From Myxococcales bacterium (GTDB taxonomy: Bacteria; Myxococcota_A; Polyangia; Polyangiales; Polyangiaceae): a stretch of 64,000 nt of DNA. The stretch spans positions 1 to 64,000 of the forward strand of contig JADJCA010000031.1 of assembly GCA_016703425.1 (NCBI GenBank), read 5' to 3'. Under the pieces are notes generated by a model. The model saw nothing but the letters and a program-made list of their open reading frames with translations, was not told the origin of the DNA and made no database searches. Both the position numbers and the translations under genes were made by a program. Below are positions 24,785 through 33,313 of the stretch, one piece after another (position 1 is the first letter of the stretch; each line of letters opens with the position of its first letter).

Positions 24785-26785
24785 TCAGGGCGCGCAGTAG
24801 AAGAGCCCGACGCCCTCGAGCCAGCGGCCGAAGTTCCCTTGGTATTGCGCCGGGCTGCAGAAGGCGCCGGCGCCCGTTAGCCCGCTCGCGAAGCAGCCGG
24901 CCGATTGGTACTCGTCGCTGCACTGCCCGCCGTTGCGAACGCTGTTCTCGCACTGATTCCGGCTGGCGTTCGTGGGGCACGCGGAGCAGCTCTTCGTGAG
25001 GCAATCGGTGGCGCAACCGGTGTTGATGTTGCACGCGGGGTTCACGAAGGGCGCCACGCACTTGAAGACGCCTGTGCCTTCGTTGAAGGGATGGTGGAAG
25101 TTCTCGAGGCACGTGGCGCACGCCGGCGCGATGGTCTCGAGGACCGTGAAGTACGACTGGCAGGTCGACGAGTTGGGCCCCGCGGCGCACGCGGCGCGCG
25201 CGTCGGCGAGGTTCTGCGCACTGCACGCGTTCGTCGCCGTGACCGGCGTCGTCTTAACGCCGGCCGGGCACTTGCCGTAGGTGGCGGGGCAATTGGACGG
25301 CTGGCTCGAGCACACGCGCGGGACCGCGGTGATGTTGCAGGTGTCGCCTTGGCTCGTGCAATTTGCACACGTCGCGCCGCCGGAGCCGCACTTGCTTCCG
25401 GTGAAGCCCGCGTTGCAAACGCCGACGCTGTCGCAGCAGCCGGGGCAATTGGCCGCCGAGCACTGCGGAATGCAGCTCTTCTGCGCGGAGCAAACGTTGC
25501 CCTGCGTCGTGCAGTTCTGGCACGCGACGCCGCCGGTGCCGCAGGCCGTGTTGGCCGAGCCCGTGACGCACGTGTTGCCGTTGCAGCAACCGTTGGGGCA
25601 GGTGGCCGCGCTGCACGGCGGCGGTTGGCACGTCTTGCCCTGGCAGACATTCCCGTTTGCGGAGCAGTTCTGGCATGTGACGCCGCCGGTGCCGCAGGCC
25701 GTGTTGGCGGAGCCCGTCACGCAGGTGTTGCCGTTGCAGCAACCGTTGGGGCACGTGGCCGCGTTGCAAGCCGACACGCACTGCGCCGAGGTGCACACGC
25801 GCCCCTGCGCGGTGCAGTTCTGGCAGGCCTGCCCGCCCGTCCCGCACTGTGTTTGAAGAGTCCCGCCGACGCACGTCGTGCCCTGACAGCACCCGGTGCA
25901 GTTCTGCGCGTTGCACTGGGGCGGCGGGATCTGGCACTTGTTCTGGTTGCAGACGGCCCCCTGCCCGGTGCAGTTCTGGCACGCGAGACCGCCGGCGCCG
26001 CAAGACGCGTTCTGGTTCCCGGCCACGCACAGGTTCCCGATGCAGCAGCCGGGGCAGTTGCCGGGACCGCACGACGCGGTGACGGTGCAGAGGCCACCGA
26101 TGGCGCCCATGGGCAGGCAGATCTCTCCCGGGGTGCACGTTTCGCACGCGAGGCCCTTCACACCGCAGGCCCCTTGGTCCTGCCCGAGTCGGCAGATGCC
26201 GCCCTGGCAGCAGCCGGCACAATTCTCAGGCCCGCAGGTCGGCGCCGCTTCGCACTTGTGCGTGGCGAGATTGCACGATTGGCCAACGGGGCACGCGGCG
26301 CATGCGCCGCCGTTGTCGCCGCAGGCTTGGTTCGATTCGCCGCTCAGGCACCGAGGCGCTTGGGGCCGGCAGCAGCCGTCGCTGCACGTCGCCGCGTTGC
26401 ACGCGTTGACGTCGCGCGCGCAGGTCTTTCGCTGCGCGTCACAGAAGTCGAAGCCCTGGGTCAGGCAGTCTTCGCATTGGGCGCCGGCGCTGCCGCACGC
26501 GGTGAGCGTGTTGCCGGTTTGGCATCGGCCGGCGAGATCGCAGCAGCCGCCGGGACAGTTGAAGGCGTTGCATCCGCCAGCGTCGACGTCCGAGTCGCCG
26601 TCGCGCGCGACGTCGCCCACGGCGTCTCTTGCCGCGTCGCCGTCGAGGCGTGCGTCGGCGCTCGCGTCGACTCCCGCATCGATGAGACCACCGTCGCCGA
26701 GCTCGTAGCCGTCGAGGGCTGCGCGCCCGCAGGCCACGACCGCCAGGCCGAGATAGAAGGCCACGAGCAGGGTGCGAAGGGCCAT
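24785..26785 (-). CDS. Cys-rich repeat lipoprotein (eight repeats)
   Basis: A 666-residue secreted protein. ATG 26785 gives the lipoprotein signal MALRTLLVAFYLGLAVVAC. After an Asp/Ala linker come eight tandem repeats of about 50 residues with the pattern C-N-x-x-x-C-x-x-G-C-C ... A-C-G-x-x-G-x-x-C-x-x-C ... C-x-x-x-x-C, for example CNAATCPNGCCNGNTC. Roughly 10 Cys per repeat imply a disulfide-stapled stalk. The last 170 residues are a different Cys-containing domain ending GVGLFYCAP. A likely cell-surface or outer-membrane adhesin or spacer, by analogy with myxobacterial Cys-rich lipoproteins. Confidence 0.8.
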   Translation of the reverse strand: MALRTLLVAFYLGLAVVACGRAALDGYELGDGGLIDAGVDASADARLDGDAARDAVGDVARDGDSDVDAGGCNAFNCPGGCCDLAGRCQTGNTLTACGSAGAQCEDCLTQGFDFCDAQRKTCARDVNACNAATCSDGCCRPQAPRCLSGESNQACGDNGGACAACPVGQSCNLATHKCEAAPTCGPENCAGCCQGGICRLGQDQGACGVKGLACETCTPGEICLPMGAIGGLCTVTASCGPGNCPGCCIGNLCVAGNQNASCGAGGLACQNCTGQGAVCNQNKCQIPPPQCNAQNCTGCCQGTTCVGGTLQTQCGTGGQACQNCTAQGRVCTSAQCVSACNAATCPNGCCNGNTCVTGSANTACGTGGVTCQNCSANGNVCQGKTCQPPPCSAATCPNGCCNGNTCVTGSANTACGTGGVACQNCTTQGNVCSAQKSCIPQCSAANCPGCCDSVGVCNAGFTGSKCGSGGATCANCTSQGDTCNITAVPRVCSSQPSNCPATYGKCPAGVKTTPVTATNACSAQNLADARAACAAGPNSSTCQSYFTVLETIAPACATCLENFHHPFNEGTGVFKCVAPFVNPACNINTGCATDCLTKSCSACPTNASRNQCENSVRNGGQCSDEYQSAGCFASGLTGAGAFCSPAQYQGNFGRWLEGVGLFYCAP
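25511..25763. repeat. 100-bp direct repeat inside the Cys-rich gene
   Basis: 25511-25610 and 25664-25763 are near-identical 100-bp copies 153 bp (51 codons) apart, i.e. two adjacent protein repeats that duplicated recently. The high identity could also collapse or mis-assemble. Confidence 0.85.
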
Positions 26786-27112
26786 GCTGCGGAGTGAAGA
26801 AGACGACCTTGCGGAAGCGGAAGACAAGCGCGACGGCATGACCCGAAAGGCTACCTGCTTTTCCTGGGCATTCCCAAGTCACTGGGGGCCCTCGCCGATG
26901 GCCACCCAGGTCCCTCACGCCCACCCAGGGCGACAAGCCCTCCCCCGCCCGCTCGGTCTCCCGCCCGCGCCCGTCCCGCGCCGGCCCCCCTCGCTCGGCC
27001 ACCTTCCCAGACTGTTGGACCCCTGGTCCTTTTGGCAGCGGCGAACCTCAAAATAGCGGTAGGATGCTCGGCCCTGGGGGTGTGATCCCTGCAGGGTGCT
27101 GGAGGACGCAGG
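26786..27112. other. 327-base divergent intergenic region
   Basis: Lies between the minus-strand Cys-rich lipoprotein and plus-strand frr. No gene seen. It must contain both promoters. TTGGCA at 27032 and TAGGAT at 27060 are the nearest box-like sequences before frr but their spacing (22) is poor. GGAGG at 27101-27105 is the frr ribosome-binding site. Confidence 0.5.
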
Positions 27113-27670
27113 ATGCTGGCCGACGTTCAGAAAGAGCTCACCACGTCGATTTCCAAGGCGTACGACGTCTTACGGCGCGACCTTTCGAAGCTTCGCGCCG
27201 GCCGTGCCAACCCGAGCCTCTTGGACAACATCCGGGTCGACTACTACGGCACCGGCACGGCGCTCGGCCAAATGGCCCACATCAACGTGCCTGAAGCTCG
27301 CTTGATCACCGTCAAGCCGTGGGACAAGTCCCAGATGAAGGCCGTCGAAAAGGCGCTCCGCGAGTCCGATCTGGGCCTTAACCCGCAGGTCGACGGCGAC
27401 CTGATTCGTATCCCGCTGCCGCCCCTCACGGAGGAGCGCCGCCGCGACTTCGTTAAGATCGCCAAAAAGTACGGCGAAGAGTGCAAGGTCACGATCCGCA
27501 AGGCGCGCCACGAGGCGCTCGATATGCTGAAGCAAATCGAAAACGACGGCGACGCAAGCGCCGACGAGGTCGACCGGGCAAAAAAGAAGGTCGAAGAAGT
27601 TGTCGCCGAGGGCGGCAAACAAGTCGATACGATGATCAGCTCCAAAGAGAAGGACATCATGGAAGTGTGA
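27113..27670 (+). CDS. frr: Ribosome recycling factor
   Basis: A 185-residue protein that splits post-termination ribosomes together with EF-G. The family motifs are clear: LRAGRANPSLLDNIRVDYYG, LGQMAHINVPEARLITVKPW, then IPLPPLTEERRRDFVK and the C-terminal helix. The ATG at 27113 has GGAGG eight bases upstream. It stands apart from pyrH/tsf, its usual partners. A small GC hairpin (27677-27694) follows the stop. Confidence 0.97.
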   Translation: MLADVQKELTTSISKAYDVLRRDLSKLRAGRANPSLLDNIRVDYYGTGTALGQMAHINVPEARLITVKPWDKSQMKAVEKALRESDLGLNPQVDGDLIRIPLPPLTEERRRDFVKIAKKYGEECKVTIRKARHEALDMLKQIENDGDASADEVDRAKKKVEEVVAEGGKQVDTMISSKEKDIMEV

Positions 27671-27798
27671 CGTCCAGGCGCGCGTCTACGCGCCCTCGTC
27701 ACGCCTCCCGGAAACCCTCATGGACACCAGCGAACGCGCCTTGACACTCCCGGTGAGCGAATGAAATCCTGGCGTCTCGGAGGAAAGGCTTCTTCTTG

Positions 27799-28848
27799 AT
27801 GCGAGCCATCGCAGCAGGCCAAACGGACGTCGGCCTCCAGCGCGAGCACAACGAGGATTCGTTCATCGTGCTCCAGGAGTTTGACCTCTTCGTCGTCGCA
27901 GACGGCATGGGGGGTCACCGCGCCGGTCATGTCGCCTCGAAGCTCGCCACCGAGACCATCGGTGAGTTCTTCAAGTCGACGGCCAACGACGACGTCACCT
28001 GGCCGTTTCATTTCGACACCAACCTGTCGGAAGAGGAAAACCGCCTCCTCACGGGCATCCGCGTCGCCAACCGCCAGATCTTCGAGCGGAGCACGCGCTC
28101 GCACGAGTACCGCGGCATGGGCACCACGGTCGTCGGCGCCATGTTCAGCCCGTCAAAGCGGCGCATGTTCATCGGCCATGTTGGCGACTCGCGCTGCTAC
28201 CGCGTCCGCGGCCCCAAGATCGAGCAGCTCACGCGCGACCACTCGCTCATCAACGACTACCTCCTCGCGATGCCCGACCTTACGGAGGAGCAACGCAGCG
28301 AGCTTCCGAAGAACGTCATCACTCGCGCCCTCGGCATGCAGGATCAGGTCATCGTCGATCTGCAGCACGACGACCCGAAACACGGCGACGTCTACGTGCT
28401 GTGCTCCGACGGCCTCTCGGGCATGCTGACCGACGAGGAGATCCTGGGCATCGTCAACGGCACGCCGAGCATCAGCGAAGCCTGCCGCATCCTCATCCAG
28501 AAGGCCAACGAGCAAGGCGGCGAAGACAACATCACCGCGGTCATCATCAAGATCGAGGAGATGGAGGAGACCGCCACCATTCGACCCGAACCGGGCGAAG
28601 CCGCGGCGCTCCGAGCGGCCGCCGCCCTTGGCGAAGAGCCGACGGACCCGGGCCTCGCCAAGACGCCGGCGGCCGGTGGCACCGGCAGCGCGCCTCAATC
28701 GAAGCCCGATCCGCTCGCGAACACCGCCCCCGGCGACCCGCCGGCAGAAGCCGCGACGGAGCCGCCGACCGGCCCCGCCCCGGCGGAGCCCGCCGAGCCT
28801 GCGCCGGTCAAGTCGGACCGGAAGCCGCCGAGCAGCAAGCCTTCCTGA
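27799..28848 (+). CDS. PP2C-type Ser/Thr protein phosphatase
   Basis: A 349-residue protein. Metal-binding motifs: GLQREHNEDSF, VVADGMGGHRAGHVAS, GMGTTVVGA, HVGDSRCYR, VLCSDGLSG and GGEDNITAV. Residues 1-250 are the phosphatase; the tail (about 255-349) is Pro/Ala-rich and disordered, possibly ending in a low-complexity linker. These enzymes reverse the action of Hanks-type kinases, two of which are in this window. The ATG at 27799 follows AGGAAAGG. Confidence 0.93.
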   Translation: MRAIAAGQTDVGLQREHNEDSFIVLQEFDLFVVADGMGGHRAGHVASKLATETIGEFFKSTANDDVTWPFHFDTNLSEEENRLLTGIRVANRQIFERSTRSHEYRGMGTTVVGAMFSPSKRRMFIGHVGDSRCYRVRGPKIEQLTRDHSLINDYLLAMPDLTEEQRSELPKNVITRALGMQDQVIVDLQHDDPKHGDVYVLCSDGLSGMLTDEEILGIVNGTPSISEACRILIQKANEQGGEDNITAVIIKIEEMEETATIRPEPGEAAALRAAAALGEEPTDPGLAKTPAAGGTGSAPQSKPDPLANTAPGDPPAEAATEPPTGPAPAEPAEPAPVKSDRKPPSSKPS

Positions 28849-28953
28849 CCCGCGCTCTTCGCGGTCGGGTCGCGTAGACGTCGGGGCCAAGCCGGGGCGC
28901 CGGCGGCCGCCTCGGGCCTCGACATCAATCGGGGCTCGACTACATTCCCGGGC

Positions 28954-30747
28954 ATGATGAACGATCGGACCGGTCCCAACGCTGCCACCGTGGGCCGCGG
29001 CGAGGGCACCAACGGCGACGCCAGCGGTCACGCAAGCGGCCACGCCAATGGCACCGCCGCGACGGGCGAGGTCCCCGGCGATCTGGCGGCCCTGCGGACC
29101 GCCGTCGAAGCGTGGCGCGCGGGCCCCCTCAAGGCGAGCACCCAGAAGATGCCGCCGCGTCGGCCGCGCTTTTCGACCTGGAGCGATCTCGAGATGCCCG
29201 ACGTGCTCACGCCAGCCGACGTGCCCGTCGACTACATGCGCGATCTCGGCATGCCAGGCGAGTACCCGTTCACGCGTGGCGTTCAGCCCACGATGTACCG
29301 GAGTCGCCTCTGGACGATGCGCATGTTCGCCGGCTTCGGCACGCCGGAGCAGACCAACGAGCGCTTCAAGTACCTGCTCGCGCAGGGGCAAACGGGCCTC
29401 TCCACCGCCTTCGATTTCCCAACCTTGATGGGCTACGACAGCGACTCTCCGCGCTCCCTCGGCGAGGTCGGCATGTGCGGCGTCGCCGTCGACACGCTAC
29501 GAGACATGGAGATCCTGTTCGACGGCATCCCGCTCGACAAGGTCACGACGTCGATGACGATCAACGGGCCGGCCATCGTCCTGCTCGCCTTCTACATCGC
29601 CCTCGCCGATCAGCGCGGCGTGCCGCGTGACAAGATCGGCGGCACTGTGCAGAACGACTGCTTGAAGGAGTTCATCGCGCAACACGCGTGGCTCGTGCCC
29701 CCGCGCCCCGCCATGCGCATCGTCACCGACATGATCGAGTATTGCAGCAAGGAAGTTCCGCGATGGAACACCGTTTCGATCAGCGGCTACCACATTCGCG
29801 AAGCCGGAGCGACGGCGGCTCAGGAGCTCGCCTTCACGCTCGCCGATGGCGTCGGCTACGTCGAGAGCTGCCTCGAGCGCGGCATGAACATCGACGAGTT
29901 CGCGCCGCGCCTCTCCTTCTTCTTCGACGTCCACAACGACTTCTTCGAGGAGGTCGCGAAGTTCCGGGCCGCGCGCCGCGTCTGGGCTCGCCTCATGAAG
30001 GAGCGATTCGGCGCCAAGAAGGCCGAGAGCATGAAGCTGCGCACGCACGCGCAAACGGCCGGGGTGTCGCTCACGGCGCAGCAGCCCTACAACAACGTCG
30101 TTCGCGTCGCGCTTCAGGCGCTCGCCGCGGTGCTCGGCGGCACGCAGTCGCTCCACACCAACTCGCTCGACGAGACCTACGCGCTGCCCACCGAAGAGGC
30201 CGTCACCATCGCGCTGCGCACGCAGCAGATCATCGCCGAGGAGATCGGCGTCACGGGGACGATTGATCCGCTCGGCGGGAGCTACCTTGTCGAACACCTG
30301 ACCGACAAGCTCGAGGCTGAGGCGCTCCAAACCATCAAGCGCATCGACGAGATGGGCGGCATGGTCGCCGCGGTCGAGAAGGGCTACCCGCAGCGCGAGA
30401 TCGCCGCGAGCGCGTACCGGTTCCAGCGCCAGCTCGAGGCCAACGAGAAGATCATGGTGGGCGTCAACGGCTACGGGAACGCACAGGCGACGAGCCCCAA
30501 CATCCCGCTGTTGAAGATCGACGAGGAGGTTCAGCGCGTGAAGATCGCGGTCCTCGCGGCGCTCAAGGCCTCGCGCGACGCGGGTCGCGTCAAGAGCGCG
30601 CTCGACGCCGTGCGCGCCGCCGCCTCCAGCAAGGCCAACCTCATGCCGCCGATCATCGAAGCGGCCAAGGCCTACGCCACGGAACAGGAGATCTGCGACG
30701 TCTTGCGCGACGTCTGCGGCACGCACACGGATCCCGCCGAATTCTGA
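28954..30747 (+). CDS. Isobutyryl-CoA-mutase-type acyl-CoA mutase, catalytic subunit (IcmA-like)
   Basis: A 597-residue B12-dependent mutase barrel without B12 domain. After a Gly/Ala-rich N-terminal tail (to about 45) come the family motifs MYRSRLWTMRMFAGFGT, LSTAFDFPTLMG, SISGYHIREAGATAAQELAF and LGGTQSLHTNS. The discriminating residues are Phe125 (MFAGFG) and Gln243 (EFIAQHAW), matching isobutyryl-CoA mutase rather than methylmalonyl-CoA mutase (Tyr/Arg) or 2-hydroxyisobutyryl-CoA mutase (Ile and Asp). Hence isobutyryl-/n-butyryl-CoA interconversion is predicted. The small B12-binding subunit and G-protein chaperone are not adjacent. Confidence 0.88.
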   Translation: MMNDRTGPNAATVGRGEGTNGDASGHASGHANGTAATGEVPGDLAALRTAVEAWRAGPLKASTQKMPPRRPRFSTWSDLEMPDVLTPADVPVDYMRDLGMPGEYPFTRGVQPTMYRSRLWTMRMFAGFGTPEQTNERFKYLLAQGQTGLSTAFDFPTLMGYDSDSPRSLGEVGMCGVAVDTLRDMEILFDGIPLDKVTTSMTINGPAIVLLAFYIALADQRGVPRDKIGGTVQNDCLKEFIAQHAWLVPPRPAMRIVTDMIEYCSKEVPRWNTVSISGYHIREAGATAAQELAFTLADGVGYVESCLERGMNIDEFAPRLSFFFDVHNDFFEEVAKFRAARRVWARLMKERFGAKKAESMKLRTHAQTAGVSLTAQQPYNNVVRVALQALAAVLGGTQSLHTNSLDETYALPTEEAVTIALRTQQIIAEEIGVTGTIDPLGGSYLVEHLTDKLEAEALQTIKRIDEMGGMVAAVEKGYPQREIAASAYRFQRQLEANEKIMVGVNGYGNAQATSPNIPLLKIDEEVQRVKIAVLAALKASRDAGRVKSALDAVRAAASSKANLMPPIIEAAKAYATEQEICDVLRDVCGTHTDPAEF

Positions 30748-30955
30748 GTCTCTGAAGCTCAGGCCTCGCTGCGGCCATTTCCTCGTGCGTTAGCTGCAGC
30801 GCCGTGCGCCGCCGTCACGGCGTGCGACCGCCCAGGACTTCGTGACGGCTCGGGCCAAGGTGCGACGAGCCGCATCTGGGCGACGGTAGACCGGCGCCGC
30901 GGCGCGTGTGGCCACCTCGCCCAAGGGACGTGTACCTCACCCATCGCACGATGCG

Positions 30956-31594
30956 TCATCCGCAAGGGACGCCAACGGGGACCGGTGCTGCCACGACGTC
31001 GCCGACGTCGTGGTGATGACCGTCCCACAGACCGCGGAGTTCGACGGAGCGATATCGGATGCCCGTCGCGATGGGCAGGTGGTCACCTTCGCCGATGTGA
31101 AAGTCGAAGACGTCCGTGGCGCGGACAGCGCGAATGAGAGATGGCAAGAGATCGCGCAGGTCGCCATCGAAGGGAAGATGCGTGTGACTTCCAGCCTGCG
31201 TCAGCGGAACGTGTACGAAGTCGAGGACGAGTAGCTCGGCCGAGTCTTGGACCGTGCCGCGCTCACCGTCGAGTGCGAGGACGTCGTCAAAGAGTGGCGC
31301 GAGCTTTGTCCTCCCTTCGCTCGTAAGTTCGACCACCTTGAAACAGCCGGCCCCGGCTTGGCGTCGACTCGAAACGAACCCGAGCGTCTTGAGTGCCTTC
31401 AGCATGCGGCTCACAACGGGGGCGCTCACGCAGAGCTCCCGAATGATGTCTCGCTGAAGCTGAGGGGAGTCCCACAGCAGGATCATGAGGTCTGCGCGGG
31501 CGGGCGTGAGTCCAACGGCCGCAGCGAGGCCGCGCGCCCACGGCCCGGCGAGCAGCATGGCGCGCTTGAAGGTGAGGCGTAACGGGGGCAGCAT
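30956..31594 (-). CDS. MarR-like winged-helix transcriptional regulator
   Basis: A 212-residue protein. The segment LMILLWDSPQLQRDIIRELC, then VSAPVVSRMLKALKTLGFVSS, is a MarR-type helix-turn-helix; VVELTSEGRTKLAPL is the wing. The C-terminal 90 residues (THLPFDGDLRDLLPSLIRA and a His-rich HIGEGDHLP) are extra, perhaps a ligand or metal sensor. A large palindrome lies 45-140 bases upstream of the start (31640-31735), a candidate operator. The opposite-strand frame at 30908-31234 looks like a shadow. Confidence 0.65.
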   Translation of the reverse strand: MLPPLRLTFKRAMLLAGPWARGLAAAVGLTPARADLMILLWDSPQLQRDIIRELCVSAPVVSRMLKALKTLGFVSSRRQAGAGCFKVVELTSEGRTKLAPLFDDVLALDGERGTVQDSAELLVLDFVHVPLTQAGSHTHLPFDGDLRDLLPSLIRAVRATDVFDFHIGEGDHLPIATGIRYRSVELRGLWDGHHHDVGDVVAAPVPVGVPCG

Positions 31595-31639
31595 TCCACG
31601 AGTGCAGCAAACGTCAGGCCAAAAAGCCCGGCGGGCGCG

Positions 31640-31735
31640 GGCCGCGCGAGGCGGGGGGCCGGCCCGCGAAGCTCGCCAATTTGCATGCTAATTGGCGGCC
31701 GCCCGCGGCCCGCCCCCGCCCCGCCTCGCGCGGCC
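31640..31735. promoter_or_regulatory. Nested palindrome upstream of the MarR-like gene
   Basis: Perfect 16-bp arms at 31641-31656 and 31719-31734 (17 bp with the flanking base) enclose a second, near-perfect 24-bp palindrome at 31674-31697 built as CGCCAATT-T-GCATGC-T-AATTGGCG. It lies downstream of hemY and upstream of the MarR-like start, so it may terminate the heme operon, act as operator, or both. Confidence 0.6.
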
Positions 31736-31888
31736 GCGCCGCCGGCCCCCTGGCCGCGGCCAATTCCCACTGTCCGTGGCCACACGAGCCGTCGTTGAAC
31801 GGTCCGGTGTGCCCCGCTCAACGCAACGCGGTGCCCCAGTGCCACTCTCGTAGCCGTTCTCGCGACGGGGCTCGCGCCGTCCGCGCCG

Positions 31889-33313
31889 TCAGTGGCGCCG
31901 TTCGGCGTTGCGGCTCTCCACGTCGAGGATCGCTCCCGCGATCGCGTGGGCCTTCTTGACGCAGTCGGGAATGCCCACTCCGTCGACGCCGCTCGACGCG
32001 ATCCAAAGCCCAGGGATCGCCGCGGCGAGCCGCGCGAGCTTGTCTCTACGCACCAGGTGACCGACCTTGGGCTGCGGGCTCGCGAGTACGTGGCGAACGA
32101 CCTTGGCGTAGCTGAGGGGGCCCGAGAGCGGAATGAACGCGCCAAGCTCGCGGCGCGCCAGCTCCACGAGATCGTCGTCGCGCTCGTCGTTCGGCTCCCG
32201 CTCCGGCGACGCGGCAAGGAAGACGCGGAAGAGCGCGACATCCTCGGGTGTCCGCTCGGCCCACTTGCTTCCCACGAAGGTCGCCGCGACGAGGCGCGTT
32301 CCGGCCGCACGCGGCACAATGAAGCCCGTCGCGTCCAGCGCATGGCCGACCGAGCTCTTCGGCAGCGCCAAGAACACGGCGATGGTCGACGCGTAGTCCA
32401 AGATGCCCGCGAGGGCGCTCGCGAGGTCGGGATAAAGCGGCTCGACAAGCGGCGCCGCGTTTCGTGTTGGCAGCGCGAGCACCAGCTCATCGGCGTGCAA
32501 CGTTGTTCCGGCGGAGAGCGTGACATCGTGGCCCGCGGGCCGAGAGCGCTCGATGCGAGCCACCGCTTGCTCGATCATCACGGTGCCTGCGCCCTCGACG
32601 CGCGCCCGAAGGGCGTCGATGAACGCGCTCATACCACCGCGAAGCGTCACGAAGGCGCTCGGCGCCGGCCTGCTTCTCGCGCCGCCGGCGGCCTTCGCGG
32701 CGCGCATCGCGCGCACGAGCGAGCCGTGCTTTTCCTCCGCGGCGACGAGCATTGGAAACGCCGCGCGCACGCTGATGGCGTTGGCGTCACCGGCGAAGAT
32801 CCCGCCGAGGAGCGGCGCGACCAATCGATCGGCGATCTCTTCGCCGAGGCGCCTCGTGATGAAGGCGTGCACCGACTCATCGTCGCCGGCGTCGAAGCGA
32901 CGCGCTGGAATGACTAGATCGAGGCCCGCCCGAAGCTTGCCCTCCCAGGAGAGGAGCGGCGTCGCTAGAAGCGGTCCGACCTCCGTGGGGATGCCAAGCA
33001 CGAGGCCCTCCGGCATCGCGTGGAGCCGTCCCTCGTGCGCGATGTAGACGCGGCGGTTCTCTTCGCGTGTGCCGACGAGCTCGGTCTCGAGGCCTAGCTC
33101 CTTGGCGAGGTTCGACGCGTCGGGCTTGTTGGCCACCCACGCGTCGGGGCCGGCGTCGACGACGAAGCCCTCCTCGCGGAGCGTCTGAATGTTGCCGCCG
33201 AGCCGCGAGCGCGCCTCGATGAGCGTCACCGACACGGAAGCATCGCGCGCGAGGCGCTCGGCGCAGGCGAGCCCACTGATGCCACCGCCGACGACGACGA
33301 CTTCGCGCTTCAA
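31889..33313 (-). CDS. hemY: Protoporphyrinogen oxidase, HemY type
   Basis: A 474-residue FAD enzyme oxidising protoporphyrinogen IX. VVVVGGGISGLACAERLA is the FAD motif; EARSRLGGNIQTL and GFVVDAGPDAW, then GSKWAERTPEDVALFRVFL and the C-terminal GLWIASSGVDGVGIPDCVK, are PPOX-typical. I chose TTG 33313 because it overlaps the hemH stop (33310-33313), keeps the FAD motif at the N-terminus, and no closer ATG/GTG fits. Last gene of the hemE-hemH-hemY set. Confidence 0.92.
   Translation of the reverse strand: MKREVVVVGGGISGLACAERLARDASVSVTLIEARSRLGGNIQTLREEGFVVDAGPDAWVANKPDASNLAKELGLETELVGTREENRRVYIAHEGRLHAMPEGLVLGIPTEVGPLLATPLLSWEGKLRAGLDLVIPARRFDAGDDESVHAFITRRLGEEIADRLVAPLLGGIFAGDANAISVRAAFPMLVAAEEKHGSLVRAMRAAKAAGGARSRPAPSAFVTLRGGMSAFIDALRARVEGAGTVMIEQAVARIERSRPAGHDVTLSAGTTLHADELVLALPTRNAAPLVEPLYPDLASALAGILDYASTIAVFLALPKSSVGHALDATGFIVPRAAGTRLVAATFVGSKWAERTPEDVALFRVFLAASPEREPNDERDDDLVELARRELGAFIPLSGPLSYAKVVRHVLASPQPKVGHLVRRDKLARLAAAIPGLWIASSGVDGVGIPDCVKKAHAIAGAILDVESRNAERRH

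Noticed and set aside
25511..25763. Direct repeats considered as a CRISPR array
   Set aside because: Units encode in-frame Cys-rich protein repeats, differ in spacing from CRISPR and have no cas genes near.
24905..26797. 630-residue plus-strand frame over the Cys-rich gene
   Set aside because: Low-complexity Ala/Arg/Gly, opposite a repeat protein with a clear signal peptide.
30908..31234. 108-residue plus-strand frame opposite the MarR-like gene
   Set aside because: The minus frame has a helix-turn-helix and consistent composition; this frame has no motif.
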